A stretch of 12,457 nt of DNA from JAUREX01 sp964472135 (GCA_964472135.1 CAYYJB010000063.1:1-12457); one strand, 5' to 3'; shown: positions 1 through 5,289, counted from the stretch's first letter. The notes: generated by a model from the sequence alone, not told the origin. A program made the numbers and translations.

Positions 1-466
1 CCTCGGGGATGGGCAGCGCCGTCGTCGCCTTGATCTCCTGCATCGAGAGGAGCGCGGTCACGTTGTGGATCTTCACCTGCGCGATCAGGGCCTGATAGAA
101 CGCATCATAGGCGCGCGCGTTCCTGACCTGGACCTTCAGGATATAGTCGATGTCGCCCGCGAGGCGGTGCGCCTCGAGCACCTCGGGGCGGGCGCGGACG
201 GCATCGAGAAAGCGGCGCTGCCAGTCGGCCTCGTGTTCGGAGGTGCGGATCAGCACGAAGAAGCAGGCCTCGAGCCCGAGCGCCTCGGGATCGAGGACCG
301 CGCATTCGCGCAGGATGATCCCGGCCTCGCGCATGCGGCGGATGCGGTTCCAGACCGGGGTCTTGGAGGAGCCGACCTTGCGGGCGATGTCATCGAGCGA
401 CTGGGCCGAATCCGCCTGCAACTCGGCGAGGATGCGGCGGTCGAGCGGGTCGAGGGGTGGGGGCAT
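1..466 (-). CDS. Lrp/AsnC-family transcriptional regulator (C-terminus cut by window edge)
   Basis: I translated this by eye on the minus strand from ATG at 466-464. The frame stays open for 155 codons to position 1. The N-terminal third is a helix-turn-helix of the Lrp/AsnC type: residues 9-16 DRRILAEL, then DDIARKVGSSKTPVWNRIRR (25-44) and REAGII (46-51). The rest fits the ligand-binding RAM/AsnC domain, with V96-L97-E98 followed by AGDIDYILKV (103-112), the usual Lrp-family glycine/aspartate turn. Family members are about 150-160 aa and often end soon after an EIKxTTALP segment, seen here at 144-152, so only a few residues and the stop should be missing. The protein probably binds DNA as an oligomer and responds to an amino acid, but the ligand and targets cannot be read. 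It is divergent from the reductase gene at 720, with 253 bp between start codons. The Shine-Dalgarno is weak (AAGG about 11 nt before the ATG). I am sure of the family but not of a specific gene name. Confidence 0.93.
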   Translation of the reverse strand, partial: MPPPLDPLDRRILAELQADSAQSLDDIARKVGSSKTPVWNRIRRMREAGIILRECAVLDPEALGLEACFFVLIRTSEHEADWQRRFLDAVRARPEVLEAHRLAGDIDYILKVQVRNARAYDAFYQALIAQVKIHNVTALLSMQEIKATTALPIPE

Positions 467-480
467 GGCTGGCGGCCTTG

Positions 481-495
481 CGGAATTTTTTTCTC
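481..495. promoter_or_regulatory. Possible Lrp-box-like site upstream of the regulator gene
   Basis: CGGAATTTTTTTCTC matches 12 of 15 positions of the E. coli Lrp consensus YAGHAWATTWTDCTR. It lies 15-29 bp upstream of the regulator's start codon in the only T-rich stretch of the region, a position suitable for autorepression. This is inference: the consensus is loose, T-runs match it easily, and Lrp paralogues differ in specificity. I found no convincing -35/-10 pair for this gene. Confidence 0.2.
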
Positions 496-594
496 GTATG
501 TCAGGAATTGGCGCGATTTCCGGCTTTGGCAAGGATGATTTCGCCGGATCGGGGGAAATCTTCCGGGGCGCGGCGGCCGCGGTCAGGTCCTTGG

Positions 595-642
595 CGGATC
601 GGGGGGCGGATCGGGGGGCGGATCGGGGGCCGGATCGGGGGG
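595..642 (+). repeat. 12-bp G-rich tandem repeat (4 copies), potential G-quadruplex
   Basis: Four head-to-tail copies of CGGATCGGGGGG start at 595, 607, 619 and 631. The third has one G replaced by C at 630. A further partial copy (CGGATCGGGGG) stands alone at 545-555. On the plus strand the array gives G-runs of 6, 6, 5 and 6 separated by 6-7 nt, a pattern able to form a G-quadruplex in single-stranded DNA or RNA. It sits 78 bp upstream of the reductase start, in the spacer between two divergent genes. Reading frames through it give only low-complexity peptides, so I treat it as non-coding. Confidence 0.9.
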
Positions 643-719
643 CGGGCCGAATGCGGGTTCCGGTCGGCGCGCGGGCGGTGTAAACCCATCCTGACAGATC
701 GCAACGACAGGCCCGACCC

Positions 720-1550
720 TTGCCCGCCACCCCCTCCGCCCCCCCGGCCGCAGCCGGCCCCCGCACGCTCGCCCTGCCCGACGCCCAGACGGTGACGGCG
801 GTGCGCCACTGGACCGACCGCCTCTTTTCCTTCCGCGTCACCCGGCCGCGCGCGCTGCGCTTCCGCTCGGGCGAGTTCGTGATGATCGGGCTGCCGGGCG
901 ATGACGGGCGGCCGATCCTGCGGGCCTATTCGATCGCCTCGCCCGCCTGGGACGAAGAGCTCGAGTTCTACTCGATCAAGGTGCCCGACGGGCCGCTGAC
1001 CTCGCGGCTCCAGCATATCCGGCCGGGCGACCAGATCATCCTGCGCCCCAAGCCCGTGGGCACGCTCGTGCTCGATGCGCTGAAGCCGGGCGGGCGGCTG
1101 TGGTTCCTCGCGACCGGGACGGGGATCGCGCCCTTCGCCTCGCTCATGCGCGACCCCGAGACCTATGAGCGGTTCGGGCAGGTCATCATGATGCACACCT
1201 GCCGCGAGGAGGCGGAACTGGCCTATGGGCGCGAGCTGATCGCGGCGCTCGCCGACGACCCGCTGGTGGGCGAGGCGGCGGCGGGGCGGCTGCTCTACTA
1301 CCCGACGACGACGCGCGAGGCGGGGCCCCGGATGGGGCGGATCACCGACAACCTGACCTCGGGCAAGGTGCTGGCCGATCTCGGCCTTGCGCCCTTCGAT
1401 CCGGCGGCGGACCGCGCCATGGTCTGCGGGAGCCTCGCCTTCAACGTCGACGTCAAGGCCGTGCTCGAGGGCTTCGGGCTGCGCGAGGGCGCCAATTCCG
1501 ACCCGCAGGAATACGTCGTCGAGAAGGCCTTCGTCGGCGACGGGATCTGA
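720..1550 (+). CDS. fpr: Ferredoxin/flavodoxin-NADP(+) reductase
   Basis: This is a 276-aa FAD enzyme that moves electrons between NADP(H) and ferredoxin or flavodoxin in the cytoplasm, supporting redox balance, oxidative-stress defence or Fe-S chemistry. The N-terminal FAD domain carries RAYS at 68-71 (flavin-binding RxYS) and the GPLTSRL stretch at 91-97. The NADP-binding domain has the glycine-rich GTGIAPF at 133-139 and CGS at 236-238. The C-terminus AFVGDGI (270-276) is the extension characteristic of Rhodobacter-type bacterial FPR, as I recall it. An in-frame TAA at 681-683 leaves TTG 720 as the first possible start; the next candidate, GTG at 792, would cut into the conserved QTVTAVRHWT segment. 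The Shine-Dalgarno before the TTG is poor. No obvious intrinsic terminator follows, and infC begins 81 bp downstream. I am confident in the family; whether its partner is ferredoxin or flavodoxin cannot be told. Confidence 0.93.
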   Translation: MPATPSAPPAAAGPRTLALPDAQTVTAVRHWTDRLFSFRVTRPRALRFRSGEFVMIGLPGDDGRPILRAYSIASPAWDEELEFYSIKVPDGPLTSRLQHIRPGDQIILRPKPVGTLVLDALKPGGRLWFLATGTGIAPFASLMRDPETYERFGQVIMMHTCREEAELAYGRELIAALADDPLVGEAAAGRLLYYPTTTREAGPRMGRITDNLTSGKVLADLGLAPFDPAADRAMVCGSLAFNVDVKAVLEGFGLREGANSDPQEYVVEKAFVGDGI

Positions 1551-1566
1551 GGCCGGATCAAGCGGC

Positions 1567-1595
1567 TTGAACGAAAGCCCCCGCGCGGGTAGTTT
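1567..1595 (+). promoter_or_regulatory. Candidate sigma-70-type promoter for infC
   Basis: TTGAAC (1567-1572), a 17-bp spacer and TAGTTT (1590-1595) lie about 36 bp before the infC start codon, implying transcription from near 1602 and a leader of about 30 nt. The match is 4/6 at -35 and 3/6 at -10, which is plausible in Rhodobacter-type genomes where a TTG-containing -35 dominates. Position and spacing mirror the candidate upstream of secE. Confidence 0.35.
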
Positions 1596-1618
1596 GCCGC
1601 GCGTCATCGCCACAGCCG

Positions 1619-1634
1619 AAGGAGACCGGCCATC
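1619..1634 (+). promoter_or_regulatory. infC: Shine-Dalgarno and ATC start of infC
   Basis: AAGGAG at 1619-1624 is followed by 7 nt and then ATC at 1632. Between the in-frame TAG at 1590 and GTG 1749 there is no ATG, GTG or TTG in this frame. GTG 1749 is codon 40, inside the conserved IF-3 N-domain. The spacing therefore picks ATC 1632 as the initiation codon. IF-3 genes are known for rare AUU/AUC/AUA starts that IF-3 itself discriminates against. Confidence 0.85.
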
Positions 1635-2171
1635 GTCCGCAGACCCCACAACGCCCCGCCGCAACGCGAGACGGGCCCCCGTATCAATGAGCGCATCCGC
1701 TGCCCCGAAATCCGCCTGATCGGTCCCGACGGGGCCAATGTCGGCGTCGTGAGCCCCTCGCGCGCCCTCGAGATGGCGATCGCGGCGGGCCTCGATCTGG
1801 TCGAGATCTCGCCCAATGCCGAACCGCCCGTTTGCAAGATCATGGACTTCGGCAAATACAAATACGAGCAGCAGAAGCGCGAGGCCGAGGCGCGGCGGAA
1901 CCAGAAGATCATCGAGATCAAGGAAATCAAGTTCCGTCCGGGCACCGACACGCATGACTACGACGTCAAGATGCGCTCGGTGAACCGTTTTCTTGAGGAA
2001 GGCGACAAGGTGAAGGTCACACTGCGGTTCCGTGGCCGCGAGATGGCGCACCAGGAACTGGGGATCGAACTGCTTAACCGGGTCGCGGCCGACATCGCCC
2101 AGATCGGCAAGATCGAATCGATGCCCAAGCTCGAGGGGCGGCAGATGGTGATGATGATCGCGCCGAAGTGA
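1632..2171 (+). CDS. infC: Translation initiation factor IF-3
   Basis: The product is 179 aa when read from ATC 1632, against 180 aa for E. coli IF-3. IF-3 binds the 30S subunit, prevents premature 50S joining and checks the start codon and initiator tRNA. The N-domain has RINERIRCPEIRLIG (17-31) and LVEISPNAEPPVCKIMDFGK (56-75). A lysine/arginine-rich linker helix (76-100) leads to the C-domain with KFRPGTDTHDYDVK (100-113), FLEEGDKVKVTLRFRGRE (120-137) and the end MVMMIAPK (172-179). A start at the first standard codon, GTG 1749, would lose 39 residues of conserved N-domain. The ATC start suggests autogenous control as in E. coli, where IF-3 represses its own AUU-initiated mRNA. Downstream there is secE, not rpmI-rplT, so infC is separated from its familiar L35/L20 partners at least in this window. 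Confidence 0.96.
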   Translation: MVRRPHNAPPQRETGPRINERIRCPEIRLIGPDGANVGVVSPSRALEMAIAAGLDLVEISPNAEPPVCKIMDFGKYKYEQQKREAEARRNQKIIEIKEIKFRPGTDTHDYDVKMRSVNRFLEEGDKVKVTLRFRGREMAHQELGIELLNRVAADIAQIGKIESMPKLEGRQMVMMIAPK

Positions 2172-2221
2172 TCGGGCGCCCCCTGCCGTAACCGAGGGGC
2201 CAGGCCGGGCGGAGTTCGCGG

Positions 2222-2250
2222 TTGAATCTCTTCGCCCGACCGACTATTTC
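2222..2250 (+). promoter_or_regulatory. Candidate sigma-70-type promoter for secE-nusG and downstream genes
   Basis: TTGAAT (2222-2227), a 17-bp spacer and TATTTC (2245-2250) precede the secE start by 38 bp, giving an expected leader of about 32 nt. The -35 matches 4/6 and the -10 only 3/6. It is the only reasonable hexamer pair in the 117-bp infC-secE gap and copies the arrangement before infC. The assignment is tentative. Confidence 0.35.
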
Positions 2251-2288
2251 CGCCGCGTCGGCGCAAGCCCAACTTCAGGATCGAACCC

Positions 2289-2486
2289 ATGGCGCGCATA
2301 AATCCCGTCCAGTTCCTGCGCGAAGTCCGCGCCGAGGCGGGCAAGATCGTCTGGCCGGCCCGGCGCGAGGTGCTCGTGACCACGGGCATGGTCTTCTTGA
2401 TGGCCACCCTGACCTCGATCTTCTTCTTTCTGGTCGACCTCGTGATCCGGTCCGGCCTGTCGGGCGTGCTGGGCTTTTTCGGATAG
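2289..2486 (+). CDS. secE: Preprotein translocase subunit SecE
   Basis: This 65-aa inner-membrane protein is the clamp subunit of the SecYEG channel, which exports unfolded proteins driven by SecA and inserts membrane proteins. It is the short, single-span form usual outside the enterics (E. coli SecE is 127 aa with three spans). An amphipathic cytoplasmic helix (about 6-18) is followed by the conserved GKIVWPARRE (18-27) and one hydrophobic segment at about 30-53. The ATG is preceded by AGGA (2277-2280) with 8 nt spacing. nusG follows, the order found in most bacteria. The spacer to nusG is 159 nt and contains a hairpin, so nusG may be partly uncoupled from secE. Confidence 0.96.
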   Translation: MARINPVQFLREVRAEAGKIVWPARREVLVTTGMVFLMATLTSIFFFLVDLVIRSGLSGVLGFFG

Positions 2487-2555
2487 GAAATCAGGCCCTG
2501 CCCCTTGCGCTCGACGTAACGGAAGGGTAACGCCCCGAGGAAAATCGTCCGGGCG

Positions 2556-2578
2556 GCGCGCTTCGATTCGGGGCGCGC
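2556..2578 (+). other. Hairpin in secE-nusG spacer
   Basis: GCGCGC at 2556-2561 is complementary to GCGCGC at 2573-2578 across an 11-nt loop. No T-tract follows, so it does not look like an intrinsic terminator. It could be a weak pause or a 3' stabilising structure, or chance in GC-rich DNA. Confidence 0.25.
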
Positions 2579-2645
2579 ACGACTTGTGTCTTTCGCCCCT
2601 CTCGCGGGCGGGGTTCGGGCGGACGGTCGAGGAAGGTTGGACGGC

Positions 2646-3179
2646 ATGGCGAAGCGTTGGTACTCGGTGAGCGTTCTCTCGAATTTCGAGAAGAAGGTCG
2701 CCGAGCAGATCCAGAAATCCGTTGCCGAGGCCGGGCTTCAGGACGAAATCGAGGAAGTGCTGGTGCCGACCGAAGAGGTTCTCGAGGTCCGGCGCGGCAA
2801 GAAGGTGACGTCCGAACGGCGCTTCATGCCGGGCTATGTGCTCGTGCGGATGGAGATGTCGAACCGCGGCTATCACCTCATCAGCTCGATCAATCGCGTG
2901 ACGGGGTTCCTCGGGCCGCAGGGCAAGCCGATGCCCATGCGCGACGACGAGGTGAACGCGATCCTCAACCGCGTCGCCGAGGGCGAGGTCGCGCCGCGCA
3001 ACCTCATCCGCTTCGACATCGGCGAAAAGGTGAAGGTCACCGACGGACCCTTCGAGGGCTTCGAGGGCATGGTCGAGGGCGTCGACGAGGCCGCGAGCCG
3101 CCTCAAGGTGTCGGTGTCGATCTTCGGACGCGCGACGCCGGTCGAGCTGGAATTCACGCAGGTGTCCAAGGGCGCCTGA
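2646..3179 (+). CDS. nusG: Transcription termination/antitermination factor NusG
   Basis: A 177-aa cytoplasmic elongation factor that binds the RNA polymerase clamp through its N-terminal NGN domain and contacts Rho or ribosomal protein S10 through its C-terminal KOW domain. The NGN domain spans about 4-115, with WYSVSVLSNFEKKVAE (5-20), FMPGYVLVRM (60-69) and NRVTGFLG (83-90). The KOW domain spans about 124-175, with IGEKVKVTDGPFEGFEGMVE (125-144). I chose ATG 2646 because AGGAAGG (2630-2636) stands 9 nt before it and the family begins MAKRWY. The upstream in-frame start at 2586 would add 20 unconserved residues. The length is close to E. coli NusG (181 aa). It fits its neighbours: it acts on the polymerase encoded further down the cluster. 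Confidence 0.97.
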   Translation: MAKRWYSVSVLSNFEKKVAEQIQKSVAEAGLQDEIEEVLVPTEEVLEVRRGKKVTSERRFMPGYVLVRMEMSNRGYHLISSINRVTGFLGPQGKPMPMRDDEVNAILNRVAEGEVAPRNLIRFDIGEKVKVTDGPFEGFEGMVEGVDEAASRLKVSVSIFGRATPVELEFTQVSKGA

Positions 3180-3188
3180 CGTGCGTGC

Positions 3189-3230
3189 GTGGGAGGCGCG
3201 CCTGGGCGGTGCCCCGGCAGACCGGACCAC
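3189..3230 (+). promoter_or_regulatory. Putative ribosomal protein L1 binding site (autoregulatory leader of rplK-rplA)
   Basis: The rplK leader contains GTGGGAGGC (3189-3197), which matches the 5' strand of the L1-binding region of 23S rRNA (E. coli 23S, as I recall it, reads GGTGGGAGGC there). The 3' side has GACC (3220-3223) and a closing CCAC (3227-3230), resembling GACC...ACCAC of the rRNA. A fold is available: GUGG pairs with CCAC, an internal loop of GAGGCGC against AGACCGGA follows, then GCC-U-GGGC-GGU-GCCC-C-GGC (3200-3218). L1 is known to repress the L11-L1 operon by binding an mRNA copy of its rRNA site. The site ends 49 nt before the rplK start. Confidence 0.6.
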
Positions 3231-3279
3231 TAAACCTGAACCCCGCCGCCGCGCGGGACGGTGAGAAGGAGACGGCCAG

Positions 3280-3732
3280 ATGGCCAAGAAGGTAATGGGG
3301 CAGATCAAGCTGCAGGTGAAGGCCGGCCAGGCCAACCCCTCGCCCCCCGTCGGCCCCGCGCTCGGTCAGCGCGGGTTGAACATCATGATGTTCGTCAAGG
3401 AATTCAACGCGCGTTCGGCCGAGATCGAGCCGGGCACGCCGACGCCCGTGATCATCACCTACTATCAGGACAAGTCGTTCAGCCTCGAGCTGAAGACCCC
3501 GCCCGCGTCGTTCCTGCTCAAGAAGGCCGCGGGGCTGAAGCCCGTGGGCAAGCGCAACCGCGCCAAGGGCTCCTCGAAGCCCGGCCGCGATGTCGCGGGC
3601 AAGGTCACGGTCGCGCAGATCCGCCAGATCGCGGAGGCGAAGATGAAGGATCTGAACGCCAACTCGATCGAGGCGGCGATGCAGATCATCCTCGGTTCGG
3701 CCAAGTCGGCCGGCATTGCGGTGGAGGGCTGA
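3280..3732 (+). CDS. rplK: 50S ribosomal protein L11
   Basis: A 150-aa protein at the base of the L7/L12 stalk. It binds the GTPase-associated region of 23S rRNA and takes part in factor-dependent GTP hydrolysis and in RelA activation. The N-terminal domain has KLQVKAGQANPSPPVGPALG (10-29) with the proline-rich switch, then NIMMFVKEFNA (34-44). The C-terminal rRNA-binding domain spans about 75-150, with KTPPASFLLKKAAGLK (72-87) and QIRQIAEAKMKDLNA (113-127). It is about 8 residues longer than E. coli L11 (142 aa) because of a basic loop around GKRNRAKGSSKPGRD (90-104). The start is well supported: AAGGAGA (3266-3272) lies 7 nt before the ATG. Only 2 bp separate its stop from rplA, so the two are translationally coupled. 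Confidence 0.98.
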   Translation: MAKKVMGQIKLQVKAGQANPSPPVGPALGQRGLNIMMFVKEFNARSAEIEPGTPTPVIITYYQDKSFSLELKTPPASFLLKKAAGLKPVGKRNRAKGSSKPGRDVAGKVTVAQIRQIAEAKMKDLNANSIEAAMQIILGSAKSAGIAVEG

Positions 3733-3734
3733 GC

Positions 3735-4433
3735 ATGGCACGCACGGGCAAGCGGCTTCGCGCCGCGCAGACGGCCTTTGCCGGCAAGTCGCTTCTGCCG
3801 CTCGATCAGGCGGTGGCGCTCGTCAAGGCGAACGCCAGCGCCAAGTTCGACGAGACGGTCGAGGTCGCGATGAACCTCGGCGTCGATCCGCGCCACGCCG
3901 ACCAGATGGTGCGCGGCGTCGTGACGCTGCCGAACGGCACCGGCAAGACGGTGCGCGTGGCGGTGTTCGCGCGCGGCGCCAAGGCCGACGAGGCGCGCGC
4001 CGCGGGCGCCGACATCGTGGGCGCCGAGGATCTGATGGAGACGATCCAGGGCGGCAAGATCGAGTTCGACCGCTGCATCGCGACCCCTGACCTCATGCCG
4101 CTCGTCGGGCGGCTGGGCAAGATCCTCGGGCCGCGCAACCTGATGCCGAACCCCAAGGTCGGCACGGTGACGATGGATGTGAAATCCGCCGTCGAGGCCG
4201 CCAAGGGCGGCGAGGTGCAGTTCAAGGTCGAGAAGGCGGGCATCATCCATGCCGGCGTCGGCAAGGCGTCTTTCGATGCCGAGAAACTCGCGCAGAACGT
4301 GCGCGCCTTCGTCGAGGCCGTGACGCGCGCCAAGCCCTCGGGGGCGAAGGGGACCTATCTCAAGAAGGTCTCGATCTCCTCGACGATGGGGCCGGGCGTC
4401 AGCGTCGAGCTGTCCTCGGCGACGGGGAACTGA
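3735..4433 (+). CDS. rplA: 50S ribosomal protein L1
   Basis: A 232-aa protein (E. coli 234 aa) that forms the L1 stalk with 23S helices 76-78, guides deacylated tRNA out of the E site, and represses translation of its own operon. The signature GKILGPRNLMPNPKVGTVT lies at 128-146. The rRNA-binding end domains are visible in KFDETVEVAMNLGVDPRHAD (37-56) and in the C-terminal strand region GTYLKKVSISSTMGPGVSVE (206-225). The start ATG 3735 is 2 bp after the rplK stop. Its Shine-Dalgarno, GGAGGG (3723-3728), lies inside the last codons of rplK, which fits tight coupling. The putative target of its autoregulation is the leader at 3189-3230. Confidence 0.98.
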   Translation: MARTGKRLRAAQTAFAGKSLLPLDQAVALVKANASAKFDETVEVAMNLGVDPRHADQMVRGVVTLPNGTGKTVRVAVFARGAKADEARAAGADIVGAEDLMETIQGGKIEFDRCIATPDLMPLVGRLGKILGPRNLMPNPKVGTVTMDVKSAVEAAKGGEVQFKVEKAGIIHAGVGKASFDAEKLAQNVRAFVEAVTRAKPSGAKGTYLKKVSISSTMGPGVSVELSSATGN

Positions 4434-4454
4434 CCCGCGCAGGCGGGCGCAAGG

Positions 4455-4480
4455 TTTCGCCGCCAGCGATGGCGGCGGAA
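4455..4480 (+). other. Hairpin 1 of the rplA-rplJ spacer
   Basis: A stem of 10 pairs (7 perfect G-C pairs, CGCCGCC 4458-4464 with GGCGGCG 4471-4477, extended by one G-U and two A-U pairs) closes a 6-nt AGCGAT loop. It begins 22 nt after the rplA stop. No T-tract follows, so full termination is unlikely. It may be a 3' boundary or processing structure between the L11 and L10 units. Confidence 0.45.
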
Positions 4481-4483
4481 GAT

Positions 4484-4505
4484 GGCGGGGCGCTCGCGCC
4501 CCGTC
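4484..4505 (+). other. Hairpin 2 of the rplA-rplJ spacer
   Basis: Nine pairs (one G-U) close a CTCG loop (4493-4496). The core is GGGGCG 4487-4492 with CGCCCC 4497-4502. It sits 3 nt after hairpin 1. No T-tract follows. Confidence 0.45.
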
Positions 4506-4523
4506 CTGTCCGAGACGGAGGGT

Positions 4524-4539
4524 GCACCCGCCCGGGTGC
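4524..4539 (+). other. Hairpin 3 of the rplA-rplJ spacer
   Basis: GCACCC (4524-4529) pairs with GGGTGC (4534-4539) across a GCCC loop. It may be part of a larger L10-leader fold. Confidence 0.35.
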
Positions 4540-4627
4540 TCAATATCCTTCCCGAGGCGGGGAACGGGCGAAGGTCGGGGCATGAAACTGCCTCGGGCGA
4601 TCTCGGGACCCGGACAACGGACCCGAC

Positions 4628-4682
4628 GTCGCGGGCTTCGGCCCGCGGCAGACTGAGCCCGGGGGATTCCCCCCAAACTTGG
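4628..4682 (+). promoter_or_regulatory. Proximal rplJ leader: UUCG hairpin and G5/C5 hairpin before the start
   Basis: CGCGGGC (4630-4636) and GCCCGCG (4641-4647) form a perfect 7-bp stem with the stable cUUCGg tetraloop, extended by two pairs to 4628-4649. GGGGG (4661-4665) then pairs with CCCCC (4669-4673) across ATT. Next, CCA/TGG complementarity around 4673-4682 overlaps the Shine-Dalgarno GGAG (4681-4684), so the ribosome site could be partly masked. In many bacteria the L10-(L12) complex binds this leader to control rplJ and rplL. The location fits, but I cannot identify the L10-specific motif with certainty. Confidence 0.4.
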
Positions 4683-4690
4683 AGTGAACC

Positions 4691-5206
4691 GTGGACAGAG
4701 CACAAAAGGAAAAGGTGGTCGAGGAACTCGGCCAGATTTTCGCAAGCTCGGGTGTCGTGGTGGTTGCCCGCTACGAAGGTCTGACGGTTGCCCAGATGCA
4801 GGACCTGCGCGCGCAGATGCGCGAAGTGGGCGGGTCCGTGCGTGTGGCCAAGAACCGGCTCGCCAAGATCGCCCTCGAAGGCAAGCCCTGCGCCGGTATC
4901 GGCGGGCTTCTGACAGGGATGACCGTATTCGTCTATTCCGAGGACCCCGTCGCGGCTGCGAAGGTGTCCGAGGCCTATGCCAAGAAGACGGAGAAATTCG
5001 TCATCGTCGGCGGGGCGATGGGCAATGCGGTTCTGGACCAGGCCGGCGTGACGGCCGTGGCCTCGATGCCCTCGCGCGAGGAGCTCATCAGCTCCATCGT
5101 GGCGTGCATCGGTGCCCCGGCGGCGGGCCTGGCCGGTGCGATCGGCGCGCCGGCGGCGAATATCGCGGGCATCCTCAAGACCATCGAGGAACGCGAAGCC
5201 GCCTGA
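4691..5206 (+). CDS. rplJ: 50S ribosomal protein L10
   Basis: A 171-aa protein (E. coli 165 aa) that anchors L7/L12 dimers on the ribosomal stalk and, as the L10-L12 complex, represses its own mRNA. The start is GTG 4691, supported by GGAG (4681-4684) with 6 nt spacing and by the conserved MDRAQKEKVVEEL opening. The N-terminal rRNA-binding domain contains GVVVVARYEGLTVAQMQDLR (21-40) and SVRVAKNRLAKIAL (49-62). SMPSREELI is at 125-133. The C-terminal L12-binding helix (about 138-171) holds two near-identical 11-residue units starting at I140 and I151 (both IGAPAA). It lies 257 bp after rplA and 83 bp before rplL. Confidence 0.98.
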   Translation: MDRAQKEKVVEELGQIFASSGVVVVARYEGLTVAQMQDLRAQMREVGGSVRVAKNRLAKIALEGKPCAGIGGLLTGMTVFVYSEDPVAAAKVSEAYAKKTEKFVIVGGAMGNAVLDQAGVTAVASMPSREELISSIVACIGAPAAGLAGAIGAPAANIAGILKTIEEREAA

Positions 5207-5289
5207 GGCGACACTGGACAACCCCGGACCGGAGGCGGGCACGACCCCCGCGACACCGGACCCCAACCTGAACGGAATGGAACAAGACA

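Noticed and set aside
150..683. Plus-strand open frames through the regulator gene and the repeat array
   Set aside because: They are antisense to the Lrp-family gene and then run through the 12-bp repeat as DRGADRG-type repeats; no homology is recognised.
1551..1631. Palindromes CAAGCGGCTTG and CCCGCGCGGG after fpr as a terminator
   Set aside because: They lack a usable loop and T-tract; short palindromes are expected by chance at this GC content.
501..2051. A 516-codon minus-strand open frame opposite fpr and infC
   Set aside because: It crosses two convincingly coding plus-strand genes and the G-rich repeat, giving RPPIRPPI-type low-complexity sequence.
2178..2200. Possible terminator after infC (GCCCC with GGGGC)
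   Set aside because: Only 5 bp with a 13-nt loop and no T-tract follows; too weak to call.
2586..2645. Upstream start for nusG adding 20 residues
   Set aside because: The extra residues are unconserved. AGGAAGG is correctly placed for ATG 2646 and the family begins MAKRWY.
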